Of a DNA stretch of 64,000 nt, positions 41,991-53,300 are shown one piece after another (the first letter of the stretch is position 1; the number at the start of each line of letters is the position of its first letter). The position numbers and the translations under genes are program-made. The notes beneath the pieces were generated by a model. That model did no database searches. It saw only the letters and a program-made list of their open reading frames with translations, and was not told the origin of the DNA. This DNA is from Exobasidium rhododendri. Its lineage: Eukaryota; Basidiomycota; Exobasidiomycetes; Exobasidiales; Exobasidiaceae. The stretch spans positions 1,054,001 to 1,118,000 of the forward strand of contig CP110630.1 in assembly GCA_026210745.1 (NCBI GenBank). The letters run 5' to 3'.

Positions 41991-43931
41991 CTACACATCC
42001 TTTCCCACTTCGGTATCGCTGGCCTTTTCATCGAGCAAGCCGACATTCGACATGTCATAACCGTTTGCACGGAGGTATTCTATAGAAAGCAAGAAGGAAG
42101 AGGGGGGAAGGCAAACCTGAGTGAGAAAGGGATGATGGTGCACTGCTCAGAACTCTCTTCACATGCTCACCTTCGAATTCCCCATCAATCTTAGCCATAC
42201 CATCTTGCACGACGGGCGGAACAAAGAAGAAGACAATGACACTGTGCACGATGACGGCATGAAGTGTCAGCTCCCCGAGAGGGATTTTTTTAGACTCTGG
42301 ACCGTGAGACTACTCACGCAGCAAAAGCAGCAAGCGCAGCGCCAATGTAGAAGGGTGCTGAATAGTAGATGTTCTGATCGGTCGCCAGACCGCCGGCGGC
42401 GATTAGTTTCTTGTTGACTACATCATCTTGGATGGTAGAGTAGAGGTAAGATCCGGTGAATGCACCGACTTTGCCGATCCCAGCAGCGACACCTGGCGAT
42501 CAAGCACAAGACGGCGTTAGCATACTGCGATTTGGAGAGGAATCGTCACATTACTCACCGTAAAATGTCCCTCGTACTGCACTGGGAGCGACTGCTTTGC
42601 TTGCCAGCAGACCCAGATTGTTTCCAGGTCCAAATTCGCCAAAAGCGACGTAAAATCCATAAAGTATGACCAGGCCTGGTAGATTGCCCTTGAGCTGTCC
42701 AAATGCACCAGCTAGTGCAAATCCAAACACAGCTTGCAAGACAAGACCAATGATCATGGTATTCTTCGGACCTATCTTATCACAAACAAAAGCACCGGCA
42801 AACGTTCCGGGGATGTAGAAAGCATTGATGAGAACACTCCAGCCAAGAGATTTGAATAGATCGTTGTCCGGCACGATCTCGCTGACGAAATAGCTTGAGT
42901 AGATAGAGGCAGGATACGAAATGTAATCGTAGATGAACCAAGCAATGCAGACTGCACCGAGCTTCGACCAGTACTTTTTGATGATGAGCCACCATGGCAA
43001 TTTCTTCTTGATCGCCCCTTTTTTGAAATGCTCCGTCTCTTGCATCTTGACTCGAAAGAACAAAATAACCAACGGTGGAATTGCTCCAAGCCCAAGGGTC
43101 AGTCTCCACACCCACACCAAGTGCTTGTCTCCAAAAATGACGTATAAGATGAGCGCGACTAGGGTTGCCGCGACGAATCCGAGATCAATCATGGTGTTTG
43201 TTGCTAATACGAAATACATCTGCTGTCGTTTAGGATTGATACCAGCTCCCTCCGTGTTCTCAGAGCATGCTACAGAGCCTGCCTGTTCAAGAGAGGAAGA
43301 AGACGATTGGTGTGAGTACGTGGACACAAGCATTATAGGAATCGGCGAAGTAGATTACCGGGTATTCCGCGCCCACCCCAATGCCTTGAATGAAACGGTA
43401 TGCTTCCAAGGCAGCAAAGAGTCCACCAGTACTCCCGCCAGCTCCCCATGCTCCTGCAATCAAGACACTGAAGAGTGCCAACCAAAGAGAGGCGAAAACC
43501 ATTCCAAACTTCCTTCCGATTCGATCTGACAATACTCCAAAGACCAACATGCCCAGCAAAGTTCCAGCAAATGTCATACTGGAGTACAGGCTGCTGAAGT
43601 GGGTTAGTTGTGCAGTAGTAGCTAGTTTATCATCAGGCACTCCCATGCCACTTTGTCCATATATCCTCTTGAGGATTGTATTGGTAGGACCACTGTTTGC
43701 ATTGATGTAGCCATCTGAGAACAAAGCAGTCCCACAAGCAAATATTAAAGCGACTGGTCCAAGCCCCCCATTGTTCTTCTTGTTCAGAGCAATTTTATCG
43801 TTTAGAATGTCATTGTCATCGGTCGATTGCTTCTCAAGACTCTGCACGTCCGTCTGTCCTCTGTGTCCCTTTTCAGCTTCGAATTCGGGTGATGGAGCTG
43901 ATTGAATGCCATCGACGGCAGGACTCGACAT
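41991..43931 (-). CDS. GIT1: Git1-like glycerophosphodiester transporter (MFS)
   Basis: MFS permease of the phosphate/Git1 group. Yeast Git1 imports glycerophosphoinositol and glycerophosphocholine as phosphate and choline sources. Five exons (43359-43931, 42559-43282, 42318-42492, 42171-42241, 41991-42079) encode 543 residues with about 12 hydrophobic segments. Signatures are FSDGYINANSGPTNTILKRI, the loop GVLSDRIGRKFGM, and GIGVGAEYPAGSVACSENTE, which spans the first intron and is typical of phosphate-family carriers. Others are VWRLTLGLGAIPPLVILFFR and FGEFGPGNNLGLL. Pho84-type phosphate carriers are the nearest alternative; the VACSENTE and FGPGNN forms favour Git1. The exact substrate is unproven. 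Confidence 0.85.
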
Positions 43932-44612
43932 CCTTGCTTCTAGCGAGGAAGGAGGAGGCGGAAAGATGTGAAGCGGTAAAGAGTGACTCTTTTATGATGG
44001 GAGGGATACAATCTCGCTCCTATCTGTCCTACTTATACTGTCTGGAGTGGAGGGATAGGTGGGTGGGCAAGTGCATGTCAGCCAAAATCACTTTTCCTTT
44101 ATTTTTTTTTAAACTCTTTAGCGTTTAGTGCCTTTGATCTCTGACGCTCAGGAGAAGGGAGACCTTTCTGTTCGGTGCTTTGCCGCTTTCAGGCGCTAGT
44201 GTGGTTTTTGAATCTGCGGGCATCTATGCAGGAAGCAGCAGCCCTCCCGCGCCCTGAAGGGGACTTGTGATCAATTAAAGAATTAAATAGACAAATTTAG
44301 GCTAAAAAGAATTGCGAGAGAAACCGTCGGTCGATAGCACAGCTAGGCACCGACCGAGTCAAGAAGGTCCTGTACACTGAGCGTTATAATTCGATACATT
44401 GAATGACTTTGGCGCAATAGCCCCTTCCTTCTCGGTAGATTGCTGCACAGATAGGAACAACTGGTTGGCGGCGTAAGGCAGAACGTGTACACACACGCAC
44501 ATCTTCTTCTTCTTCGGCAGAGATCAGCAACAGCGACGCCCAAAACCCTCGACGTACAGTGCGTGTGATCTGGCCGATTGTCGAAGAATATCTCGAGCCG
44601 AAAAAGACATCA
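43932..44612. promoter_or_regulatory. Promoter region of the GIT1-like gene
   Basis: 681 bp upstream of GIT1. It contains an AT-rich part (44265-44310, ATTAAAGAATTAAAT) that could serve as a TATA-type core, and T-rich tracts near 44098. No gene recognised. Phosphate control by a Pho4-type factor is conceivable, but I saw no convincing CACGTG cluster. Confidence 0.4.
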
Positions 44613-45111
44613 TCATGTCTCATCTTGCCGTTCTTCTCCCGTTGCTTCCACATCGGTCTTTGGCAAGGGCGCACTGACGCCAATAATGAGCTCTGAGGTA
44701 AGAAGGGTAGTGCTGACAGTATAAACACCAAGGTAAGGTCATCATCGTACGCTACACCCAATCTCACCTTCGATGGAGCTTTCCAAGGCGTCGATTCGAT
44801 TTGACATTTCTTTCACTGGCTCATATGATGCAAAGTCAGCGCCTGACCTGGTCTCCGTAGCAGGAAGCCTTGGCGGACTCACTGCGACTCTCGACTTGGC
44901 CACTCATGCTGTCAAAGCGAGATGCGAGTTGATCCAGAACGCTGTCCACCCAGTCGGTCAGTTCATGAGGACTACTGATGTTCGCGTTGGCGAGTGCTGT
45001 GTTTGCCTTGGAGCTTGACGCGGTCTGGAATGCGGTCGTATCTAGATGTTTGTCGCCCTTCTCATTGCTGTCTGTTGAAGAAGCCGGTATCAATGGCGGC
45101 AGGGTAGCCAT
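44613..45111 (-). CDS. HSBP1: Heat shock factor binding protein 1 homologue
   Basis: HSBP1 is a small trimeric coiled-coil protein that in animals binds HSF1 and also helps assemble the WASH complex. Exons 44883-45111, 44768-44815 and 44613-44692 encode 118 residues. The core, rebuilt over both introns, is ELTDWVDSVLDQLASRFDSM, then SGQVESRMKEMSNRIDALES and SIEELI, matching the family's heptads. The 48-nt middle exon was defined with the CCAG/TGAAAG acceptor because that gives RMKEMSNRI. N- and C-terminal extensions are polar and not conserved. Confidence 0.85.
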
Positions 45112-45208
45112 GCTCGCAGTGAGAATGGGGAGGCTTGCGAGTGAGGCGGCAGCGACGAGAGTCGAGAGAAAGTGGCTCTGATCCTAGGCAGCAGACGCGC
45201 AGCTTATG

Positions 45209-45568
45209 TCAGCCATTCCGTGCGCTAACCCCCTGGAATGATAATGTAGTTTGGAGTAGGCAAGCGCTGAGAATGTATTCAAGACCCACGACGGCACTTA
45301 TTAGAGTGAACCGAGCGAGGGAGAACGCGCCCAGCCAAGCAAAGGAGCAGCCGGAGAGGAATACAGATGTACTGCCTTGAAGGAAGAGGTTGTGAACCCT
45401 TCCGAGTAAAGTTAAGTTAGTCGTGCTCATTATACTCGATCTAGCTCGGACCTCCCCTCCCACCTCATCTTCCCCACCTCGATCCCCGTCTTTCTCGTCG
45501 TCGTCATCAGCAACTAAGGATTTCCTTCTCCACTCCCGATCGATCCCCGGATTGATCACAGATTCCAC
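45209..45568 (-). other. Open frame with hydrophobic segments, unassigned
   Basis: A frame open for over 120 codons, continuing upstream to about 45620 without an ATG. It has an acidic stretch (ADDDDEKDGDRGGEDE) followed by hydrophobic segments (VFLSGCSFAWLGAFSLARF and LISAVVGLEYILSACLL). It could be an exon of a small membrane-protein gene lying between HSBP1 and IGO1. I found no convincing start, splice partner or family, although the layout vaguely recalls small ER membrane factors. Confidence 0.25.
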
Positions 45569-45862
45569 GAAAGTAGGTGCTGCTGTACTTTGCCCAACTT
45601 CGACGTCTGTCCCATCGATAGGCCAATCTTAAGCACGAGCAGACTAGGCACGAACACCAGCAGACGAGGAAGTCCGTCAGAAACACCATCGTCAGCGACT
45701 TTGAGCTTCATTTCTTGGTGCTTAGATAGCTGGATAACTCGAAGACCTTCAAGCTTCCCAGCAGCCGTAGCTCTTGCTGCCACTCAACTTTCCAATCGTG
45801 CCAGCTTGCACACTTCAGCACATCAGCACATTTGTCTTTCCTCCAAGCTTACTTGTCCCATC

Positions 45863-46604
45863 ATGAACCCGGCTCAGCGTAACAAGGTAGATGTGAATGT
45901 GAGTAAGACATAATTGCCACTCGGCGAGACGAGGTTCGATCAACAGTCGGTCTTGTTTTTGGGGTGGATGTTGCGAGGGAGAGAAGAATAGACAGAATAA
46001 GGCCGAGACTGACGTGAACACCACCCGTTCCGCCATCTTCCGTCCTTCTGTCTCTGTGTTATCTCTGCCTTGCTACGTCTTGTGCAGTCACTGACAGAGG
46101 AAGAGAAAAAGCTGTTCAGTCTTTATGGAAAGCTGCCAACACACAAGAATGTGCTTGGCAACAAGCTCAAGGTGAGATGGCTTGACCGGTGCGTGTCTGA
46201 GATTGTATTGATGCTCACCTTGCCGATACCCGGCCATCCGTGGTGTACATTTCTAGGAGCGAAAGTACTTTGACTCTGGCGATTACGCCCTGTCCAAGGC
46301 AGGAAAGGCACCACAACAATCGGTTGGAACGGCTATCCCCAATCCCGAGACGATCCCACATGCTTCAACAGTCAACTCTCCGCCAAACAGTGCTTCTGCT
46401 CCCTCGAGCTTGAGCATGGGATCAGGAGCTGTTCCTGTCCCCGCTCCAGGAGCAAGCACCGGATTGAATGGATTGGGACGTAGCCCACCTCAGGTCAGTG
46501 CTTTTCCTACTGCAATCGGTAATGGCGCAGCAGGCAGTCCGACTAAAGAAAGCAGCGGTCTTGGACGGCGAGAGTTTGCCGCTGAAGATCTCATGGAAGA
46601 GTAG
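45863..46604 (+). CDS. IGO1: Endosulfine-family PP2A-B55 inhibitor
   Basis: Igo1/ENSA/ARPP19 proteins, once phosphorylated by Greatwall/Rim15 kinase, inhibit PP2A-B55 and control mitotic entry and quiescence. Exons 45863-45898, 46088-46171 and 46257-46604 encode 155 residues. The endosulfine core is KKLFSLYGKLPTHKNVLGNK followed by LKERKYFDSGDYALSKAGK, with the phosphorylated serine in the invariant FDSGDY. The rest is Ser/Pro/Ala-rich and unstructured. The 12-codon first exon (MNPAQRNKVDVN) starts at a good ATG. Confidence 0.94.
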
Positions 46605-46902
46605 CTGTGCAAAAGGCCTTCTCCAGCACGTACTCTGAAGAATCTGCACTCAGCCTCGACATCCTACAGCAATGAACTGACTCGTCAACCTCCTTGATCA
46701 ACTTCTCTTCTCATCTGTACTAATAAATTGTCGTAGCGTTCCCGAAACGACTTCCATCCTTCGAGTATCCTTACCTTCGATGTAAATAATTGGACTCGGT
46801 TTGTCGATATCGGCTTTTAACAATGATGCAAATTTCAACAAGGCAGGAGTTAAAGACATACAGCAGAAGAGAAGGGAAGGGGGAAAAAGAGGCGGAGAAT
46901 GA

Positions 46903-48191
46903 TCATACTAGACGTACACTTTGATACTGCTGTCTCTTGCGAAGGAGTAGCTGTGTGCCTCTGAAGACTGTCTGTGCAGCAAGAATGGTGAAAAGCAGGA
47001 GGAGCAGCTGAAGTGAAGTTGGTGTGGCTGACATTCGTAGGCCCGTCATTGTGTACACCGCTCGAGACCAGGCATGTCGAATCGTGGTGGGCATGAGTGA
47101 TGAAGGTGGGGCAATTCCAACATACTTACCAAATACCTTCATCTGACAAGCAGCGTCGATTTGCATGTGGACACCATGACAAAGATCTAACACCAGCGAG
47201 CCTCGCTTGTCCAACGTCTTTAATCCGATCCAATCTTCCTTGTAGATGGAACTTTGTCGTAGCGGAATGACTTCAGTGCTTGCATCCTTTTCGCCATCGT
47301 CGACAGGATAAGATGCAAACCAGGATGATTGCTTTGGTTCTACCGTCTGTAGCAGAGCGAGGAAGAAGTCTTTCTTATGAGCACGTATCGCGCAAGGATT
47401 AGTCTACGCCCTGACTCACTATATCTTTGTCAAACATGAGCAAGACGAGAGAATCTAAGCTCATCAATCGCCTCTTGTACGTCTGATTCCTGGCCACTTC
47501 ATTGTTGATGTCTGGCAAGAATTTGTTCGATTCCAAATACTTTTCATAATTGAGCATTTTTGTCGGATCTCTGAAGTACTGTGCAGTGATCACGTTTGTT
47601 TGGGCGTAGTCGGTGTAGATGCCTCCTCGAAGTGCTCCTTCTGCCAAACGACAGAGAAAGTCACCAGGCTTGCAAGCTGGAAGATCAGAGATTCCCATGT
47701 GTTGAGAGCCAAACGTGACGAGGTTTCGCACTGCTGGTCGATTGCACCTTTCTACATATCCTCTCAAAAATTGACCTGTGATGCAGAAGATGGGAAGGTA
47801 AGGTCGTTGCCAACCGAGGCGATGGTAGAATATTTACTCTCATCTACTCACCACCTTGACTGAATCCAATCGCATCAAAACCGTTCTTGAGTTCTTTGAC
47901 CTGGTCAAGATCTTGACATACCTGTTCTATTTGCAGGTTGACGTTACCCAGGAAGCCTGCTTTTTGATCACTTGTCAGGTCCTCCGTCAGGCTGACCAAG
48001 TGGACATAGATACCGGGAAAAGCTTCTCGTAATTCAGAGGCAAGTGATACCATTCCCTCGGAGTAAGCGCTGTCTCCCAGGCCATGCCAAATGACAATTG
48101 GATGATATTTGTCCGCAAAAAGAGGTGCCGCATATATCGACGAGATGCACATGCTCATCAAGAGAAGGGGGATACTCGTCAACATGATCAT
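46903..48191 (-). CDS. PPT1: Palmitoyl-protein thioesterase with C-terminal membrane span
   Basis: This enzyme removes fatty acyl groups from S-acylated proteins in the vacuole/lysosome; the human PPT1 is mutated in infantile CLN1 disease. Exons 47852-48191, 47420-47775 and 46903-47346 encode 379 residues. A signal peptide opens the protein (IPLLLMSMCISSIYA). The fold shows IVIWHGLGDSAYSEGM, the nucleophile GFSQGGQFLRGYVERC and the family's NLVTFGSQHMGISDLPACKP. The likely catalytic His is in LDLCHGVHMQID. Unlike human PPT1 (306 residues, soluble), it continues into a hydrophobic segment (LQLLLLLFTILAAQTVF) and a basic tail, so it may be membrane-anchored. Confidence 0.92.
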
Positions 48192-48470
48192 GAGCCAGTA
48201 GTACACAGATCCGTGCCTACTCCAGAATAGTCTCCTGCTTTGTGTGAAAAGGGGAAACCTAGACGAGGCAGAAGGAGGGGAGGAGAGGTAGGACGTGAGT
48301 AAGGTGGTATCACAGGTGGCTGACCGAACAGATCGTTAGGATATAAGCGCCTCCCGCATCTGCTCAGCGCATGGCCCGTGCACACGGTTTCTCCTCAGTG
48401 GAAATGAGGTGGGCATTTCTCGTTCATTACTAGATTTACACACAGAGAGATAGCACAGAGAGAAAGAATA

Positions 48471-48542
<72 letters not shown>

Positions 48543-48652
48543 GCACAGAGATGAAAGAGGGCGGAATTTGAGGTGTCGGGTGAGGACGCACAACCTTGAG
48601 AGTTGGTCAAGCTCGTGAATGGAAAGGGAGCAATGAGTGGCGATGCATTACC
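48192..48652. promoter_or_regulatory. Promoter region of PPT1 with AG repeat
   Basis: 461 bp between the PPT1 start and the BTB gene stop, both on the minus strand. It is dominated by an AG microsatellite. On the minus strand this is a CT tract about 280 bp upstream of the PPT1 start codon, where such tracts often serve as nucleosome-depleted promoter elements. Confidence 0.5.
48474..48539. repeat. (AG)33 microsatellite
   Basis: A perfect 66-nt dinucleotide run, flanked by further imperfect GAGA (ACAGAGAGATAGCACAGAGAG). It is the longest simple repeat in the window and probably variable between strains. Confidence 0.97.
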
Positions 48653-51600
48653 TTACCTTGCCCGACTGGGACTCAAGAGCGAGCGCATAAACACGCGAAG
48701 AGCTCGTCCGGCTTCGACACCCCACTGCGGAGAAGGGCGTCGAGACATCAGCTTAGCTTTTCTCTCTCTCGGATTGAAGTTGACCCTTCTTCATCTTACT
48801 CACATCACCAGCAGACACTTCATCACAACACCTCTCGAATTCACTTGTCTGGCTGACGAGCTCCCATCTGTCTAGAACATAAGCCTTGACATGCTCGTAC
48901 AAGTCATCGTACAGATTGGTGGCTAGTAAGGTGGGGAAAGCTGTTTGAGGGGTGAGTGAGCTGATGAGTTGCTTCTTGGATAGATGTACGAGGCCTTCTT
49001 GGTGGTATCGGTGAGCTAGTCTGTACAAGGCAAGGGGACTTGCTGGTGGTGGCTTTACGCAAGGGTGTTGATGCGGGTCCAAGAGCAAGGATTGATGGCG
49101 GGAATTGCTATTGTCATCCGTGGTAGAGTGGAAGTGACCAGGCCCGACTGATTCAGATGACGGAGGATCTTGCCCGAATCTATGCCTAACGGTTCTTCGG
49201 CCTTCCACATCCGATCCTGATCTTCTTTGGTATCCTCCGTACACTTCTTTAGCTGTGCTTGTTCTTGTTTGAAGGGAAGTTGTACCACCATGATTGCCGA
49301 AGGAGAGATCATGTGAGAGTGTCGTGCTTCCGTCGATGCTTCTCTGTCTGTGCCGTGAAGTACTTCGTGCGTGGGTGGGAGAGGGAAGATTATTGTTGAG
49401 ATGATCTCCATGCAGGCTAGCTTGATACACTTGCTCAGACTCGCTCTCCTCGTTGTTGGTCTCCAGTTGATTTAATGACGTCCACTGCCATATGGCCTTT
49501 TGGCCGGTCTCATCAGGAGGTGTCTGACCTGCCATCATCCACTCATCGTCCAGTGCGGCACAACGAACGTCCTCGGTGGCCACAAACTCTACTTCTTCTA
49601 GATACAAGTATCGAAGAAGCCAATAGATGGTGGTAAAGTCGGCATCGTTGATTCTCAGAGTCTTCACTTTCCTTCCGTGAACGTGTATCGTATCACTTTC
49701 AAGTTCTGCCACGGACAGATTCTGTTCTTGACCTTCAGAGAAATGACTTTGAAGCATGTCATGAAAGAATTCGCTCCTTGCACCTAAGATGGAAGAGTGA
49801 GCCCAAAGAAGACGATCCCTAACTACCACCTGGAGAGATTCACTTGCAGAGTCTACTATATTTTGCCCCATGTCCCAATCGTACATGAAGGTACCTACGG
49901 GTAAGGTCAGGACCTCATCTTGGCTGAATGCAGGATCATTCCCTACTTCTCCAGATACTCTCAATGGTCTGACGACGCCCCTTTCTCGCACGATCAGGAC
50001 AACGTCACCAGTACTCTGGCAGTCAAGCATTCTCTCCAATCCATCCATCAGGCTATGATGCACTAATTGCTTGTCTTGCACGACAAAAGGACTAGGTAAC
50101 AATCCGTTAGCTGCTTGGAATTCGTTGCCATTCCTCTGTAAGACTGGTGATGCAGCTCGTGGACCTGTGCTGATCTGGATTGTTAAAGTGAAGGCATCCT
50201 GCTGATGGATGTCCTTGTCTAGCAGTATCTCACTCAGGCTAGGCAGGCGGTGGCATTCATAATACTCGCTTTCCCGACGAAAGACGTGGTGAATAAACTC
50301 CCGCCAGATCCACGAACCAGCTCGCGATGTCTTTGTTGTGGACTGCACAGGTTGAATGCCAATCATAATCGAGGCAGGTATCTCGTAATCTGCGGGAGAG
50401 TAATCTAAAATCATGGAAGTCAAGTAGATGGACAAGACAGTTGTTGTCGGCGCTGCTGCTGCTGCTTCTTCTTCTTCCTCTTCATCACATCCCTCTCTTC
50501 TCTCCTCTTCCTTCTCTGAGCGCTCTTCCTCATCACGGTCCTTGGATCTTGTCGTTCTCACAAGTTCCAACTTCCATTTCCCATCTCCGAAAATCGGCTG
50601 GGTAGTCCACACTTCACTCTTGCCTGCTCCTGCGCTGATAGAGCGACCTCCTTCGGACGGTAAGGGCGAGCTCTCTACTTCATCTCGAAGAAGCTTCGCC
50701 TCCGGAATTAGCCAGGTGAAGGACACGATTTGGTTCTCTTCAAATCCACTGCAGATCCTCCCAGAATTTGCCCATCCGCTTCCGCCTGAAGGATCGGCAA
50801 GTGTCCATCCTGAATTCAACGCTGTGCTCTGATGATTCGCACTCTGACTTGAATTCCCAGTCCAATTTGTTGCAGAAGCAGCGATGTTCACTTGACTTCT
50901 GTGTGGGGATCCCATGAGGATCTGCTGCTGATGCTGCTGTGCCCCGACTGAAGGAATTCGATTTTGCTGATTGTTCAAGTTGCCATTAGCGGCAGTGCTC
51001 AGGTATGATGCCACTGATGGTCGTGCTTGATAGCTGGGGTGGGGTAGCGAAGACCGATGAGAGCTAGTGTTGGGATTGATACTGATGCTGCTTGTAGCTG
51101 CTGCATTTGGCGTGGAACTCATCCGCCACCCGTACGCTTGACTAAGAGCAACATCGTGATTGGGAGGTCGAGGTCCACCCAAATTGAACAGACTGACACC
51201 CGGGCCATTAGCCTGCTGATTCGACATGTGTGACGCAGCAGATTCGACAGCTACTCCAGGTGACGAATACGTGTCACGACGCGAAGAGGAAGCGCTCACA
51301 CTCGCTGGTGGCGGTCTTCCCTGCAATACTGCATTCATATCAGATCGATTGCCAGCCGTAAGCGCGGGTTGACCTATCAGGGGTGTGCTAGCAGAATTAC
51401 GAAGCGGGGAACTCAAGCTAGTCTGTCTGGCAGCTGAGTGGGTAGACGAGGAAGTGAAGACAGGAACAGAAGAGATCATACGAGGTGAAGCGGTAGTAGG
51501 AGGTGCTGCCGAGGTGGTCGGTGTAGAGCTGCTTGCAGAGCTTGCAATAGGTACAGTCATGGTGGATGTCACAGAGGTTGAGCTGTTCGATTGATTTCCG

Positions 51601-51677
51601 GAGCTACTTCCTCGAGCATGCAGCCTACTGCCTGAAGTCCTCTGCTGACCGTCATCGGGTCCGCTGCTACTGGCCAT
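48653..51677 (-). CDS. Large BTB-domain protein (MATH-BTB-like)
   Basis: Exons 48804-51677 and 48653-48724 encode 981 residues. The first 300 are Ser/Thr/Gln/Asn-rich and disordered. At about 310-540 is a beta-rich region (NQIVSFTWLIPEAKLL, WKLELVRTTRS) interrupted by an acidic/Ala run, resembling a diverged MATH domain. The BTB/POZ fold lies at about 605-720 (LQVVVRDRLLWAHSSILGAR then SEFFHDMLQSHFSEG), with a large polar insert after the strand YWLLRYLYLEEVEF. A BACK-like helical end follows (LALYRLAHRYHQEGLVHLSK...). Such proteins often act as substrate adaptors for Cullin-3 ligases, which is inference here. The last exon of 24 codons was added because the first exon ends in a GTGAGT donor inside a conserved-looking end (FERCCDEVSAGD). 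Confidence 0.8.
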
Positions 51678-51990
51678 ACCTGGAGGGATGCAGAGGCAAA
51701 AAAGGAGAGAAAGGGGCGACACTCGCGACCATCTGGACAACGAGCCCCGGATGAAGCAGCAGGTTTCAGATCAAAACAGGGCGGACTAGTTTGAGGCCCG
51801 TGCGTGAGTGCGACAAATCTGTTTATCAATTTTTAATCTTGACAATAAGAATCCTGAAGGAAATAACACCCAAACAGAGGGAGTACACAGAAACACCCTC
51901 ATAGGCATGAACACCCCACCTCCTTCATCTTCCTTGCTTCACCTTCTCCCCTTTCCCTCTCTTTCATGAATGCGATGCGAGGTGCGTGTT
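51678..51990. promoter_or_regulatory. Promoter region of the BTB gene
   Basis: 313 bp between two minus-strand genes. AT-rich at 51820-51860 (TTTATCAATTTTTAAT). No other feature seen. Confidence 0.4.
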
Positions 51991-53300
51991 CTATAGAGTC
52001 AACGCTACCTTCTCTCCAGAGATCTGCCAGCAGAGACCGAAATGTCAAGTCAGCAAGGAGGGATGGAAAGAGGCGGGCCGTCAAACTTACCTTCCCCTCT
52101 TCAAGTAACTTAAGACCTTCAACGACACCATCGAGTCCTCCTTTCAGTAGCTTGATCCGATTTCCACTGATCAGCTTATTTTTCAATAGGTGGTAGAAGA
52201 GACCTTGATCGCCATTGGCGAATTGTAGCATCCACTTCCGATCTTTCTCTACGAGCTCTTTGCCGAATTCAGCCTTGCCGTACTGGAAGGTGTGGCCCAA
52301 ACACGTGTAGATCCTGCAAAGGTGGTGGTGGTGGCGGCGGCGGCGGTATGAGCACTTCGAAGATAGGACTAGAAGCTGTATCTGTGTACTCACAGAGTGT
52401 GGATGATCTGGACATCATTACGCAACTTCTTAGCGTCATCTTCAGGCTTCAAGAGTACTGTCACCTTTCCGCCCTTGCTGCCAAGTGATCGCGCAACCAG
52501 ACTCTGAGTACCGCCTTCCGAGATGCAATCTAACGCCGCGCTCAAGTTGGGATGCTCCTTGCTGATCTTTTCAGGAACGGTGTCATCTCTGTAATCATAT
52601 ATCTCGGCAGCTCCCATCTTCTGGAGAAGGTCGTGATTTTTGGGAGACGCGGTTGTAATGACATGGTATCCTGCCGATCTAGCAAGCTGGACAGCGTATT
52701 GTCCTACCGCTGTTGCACCAGACCAGATGAGAACTTGGGGAGACTCAGGTGAAAGCTGGGGCAAGGAAGTGGCTGTCTTGGACGGTAGATTGAGCTCCAG
52801 TCGTTGGAATAGTGCCTGCAATAGAGGAAACAGTAGAAGAGATTGAGACAAACAGGAGACATTTCGCTGAATGAGGCACCATCACTGAGGCTTACTTGTG
52901 CTGCTGTGTAGCCTGCGATACCAACGCTGGAAGCTGTGGTAGCCTCGACGTGCTCGGGAACCTTGACTACTAGACTACCATCTGTCTTGACGTACTCTGC
53001 AAACGAACCATACCCCACGCGAAAAGCTCCGTGCACCATACCCGCCACTTTGTCGCCTTTCTTGACAGGCAAGTCTGTCGAGTCTGCTTCTACTACCGTA
53101 CCTGCAAAGTCGCAGCCCACGACCACACCCGGTGGACTCATAAATTTGATGTGTTTCCAATCAGTGGGATTCAATGTGACAGCGTCCACTTTGATGAGCA
53201 CCTCCCCCTTCTCAAGTGTGGGGACCGGTACTGCCTTGTCGACTTTGGCGGTCTTGTCGTCACTGACCACCACGGCTCTCATTTGACTGGGCGTGGACAT
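51991..53300 (-). CDS. Zinc-less MDR reductase (ToxD-like)
   Basis: Medium-chain dehydrogenase/reductase without the catalytic zinc ligands. Such enzymes reduce quinones or enoyl groups with NADPH. Exons 52896-53300, 52394-52815, 52091-52313 and 51991-52023 encode 360 residues. The catalytic domain begins VVVSDDKTAKVDKAVPVPTL and contains LNPTDWKHIKFMSPPGVVVG and CDFAGTVVEA. The Rossmann loop is VLIWSGATAVGQYAVQLARS. The protein ends GKISGEKVALTL, with the last 10 residues in a 33-nt exon. Relatives include trans-acting enoyl reductases of polyketide clusters, but no such cluster is seen here. The natural substrate is unknown. Confidence 0.87.
52321..52347. repeat. GGT/GGC trinucleotide repeat in an intron
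   Basis: Four GGT-type and several GGC-type units lie inside the second intron of the MDR gene. On the coding strand they form the CCR-rich tract just before the TTTGCAG acceptor, so they act as the polypyrimidine-like part of the splice site. Confidence 0.85.

Noticed and set aside
48336-48610. Frames encoding long Leu-Ser repeats on the minus strand
   Set aside because: They are translations of the AG/CT microsatellite.
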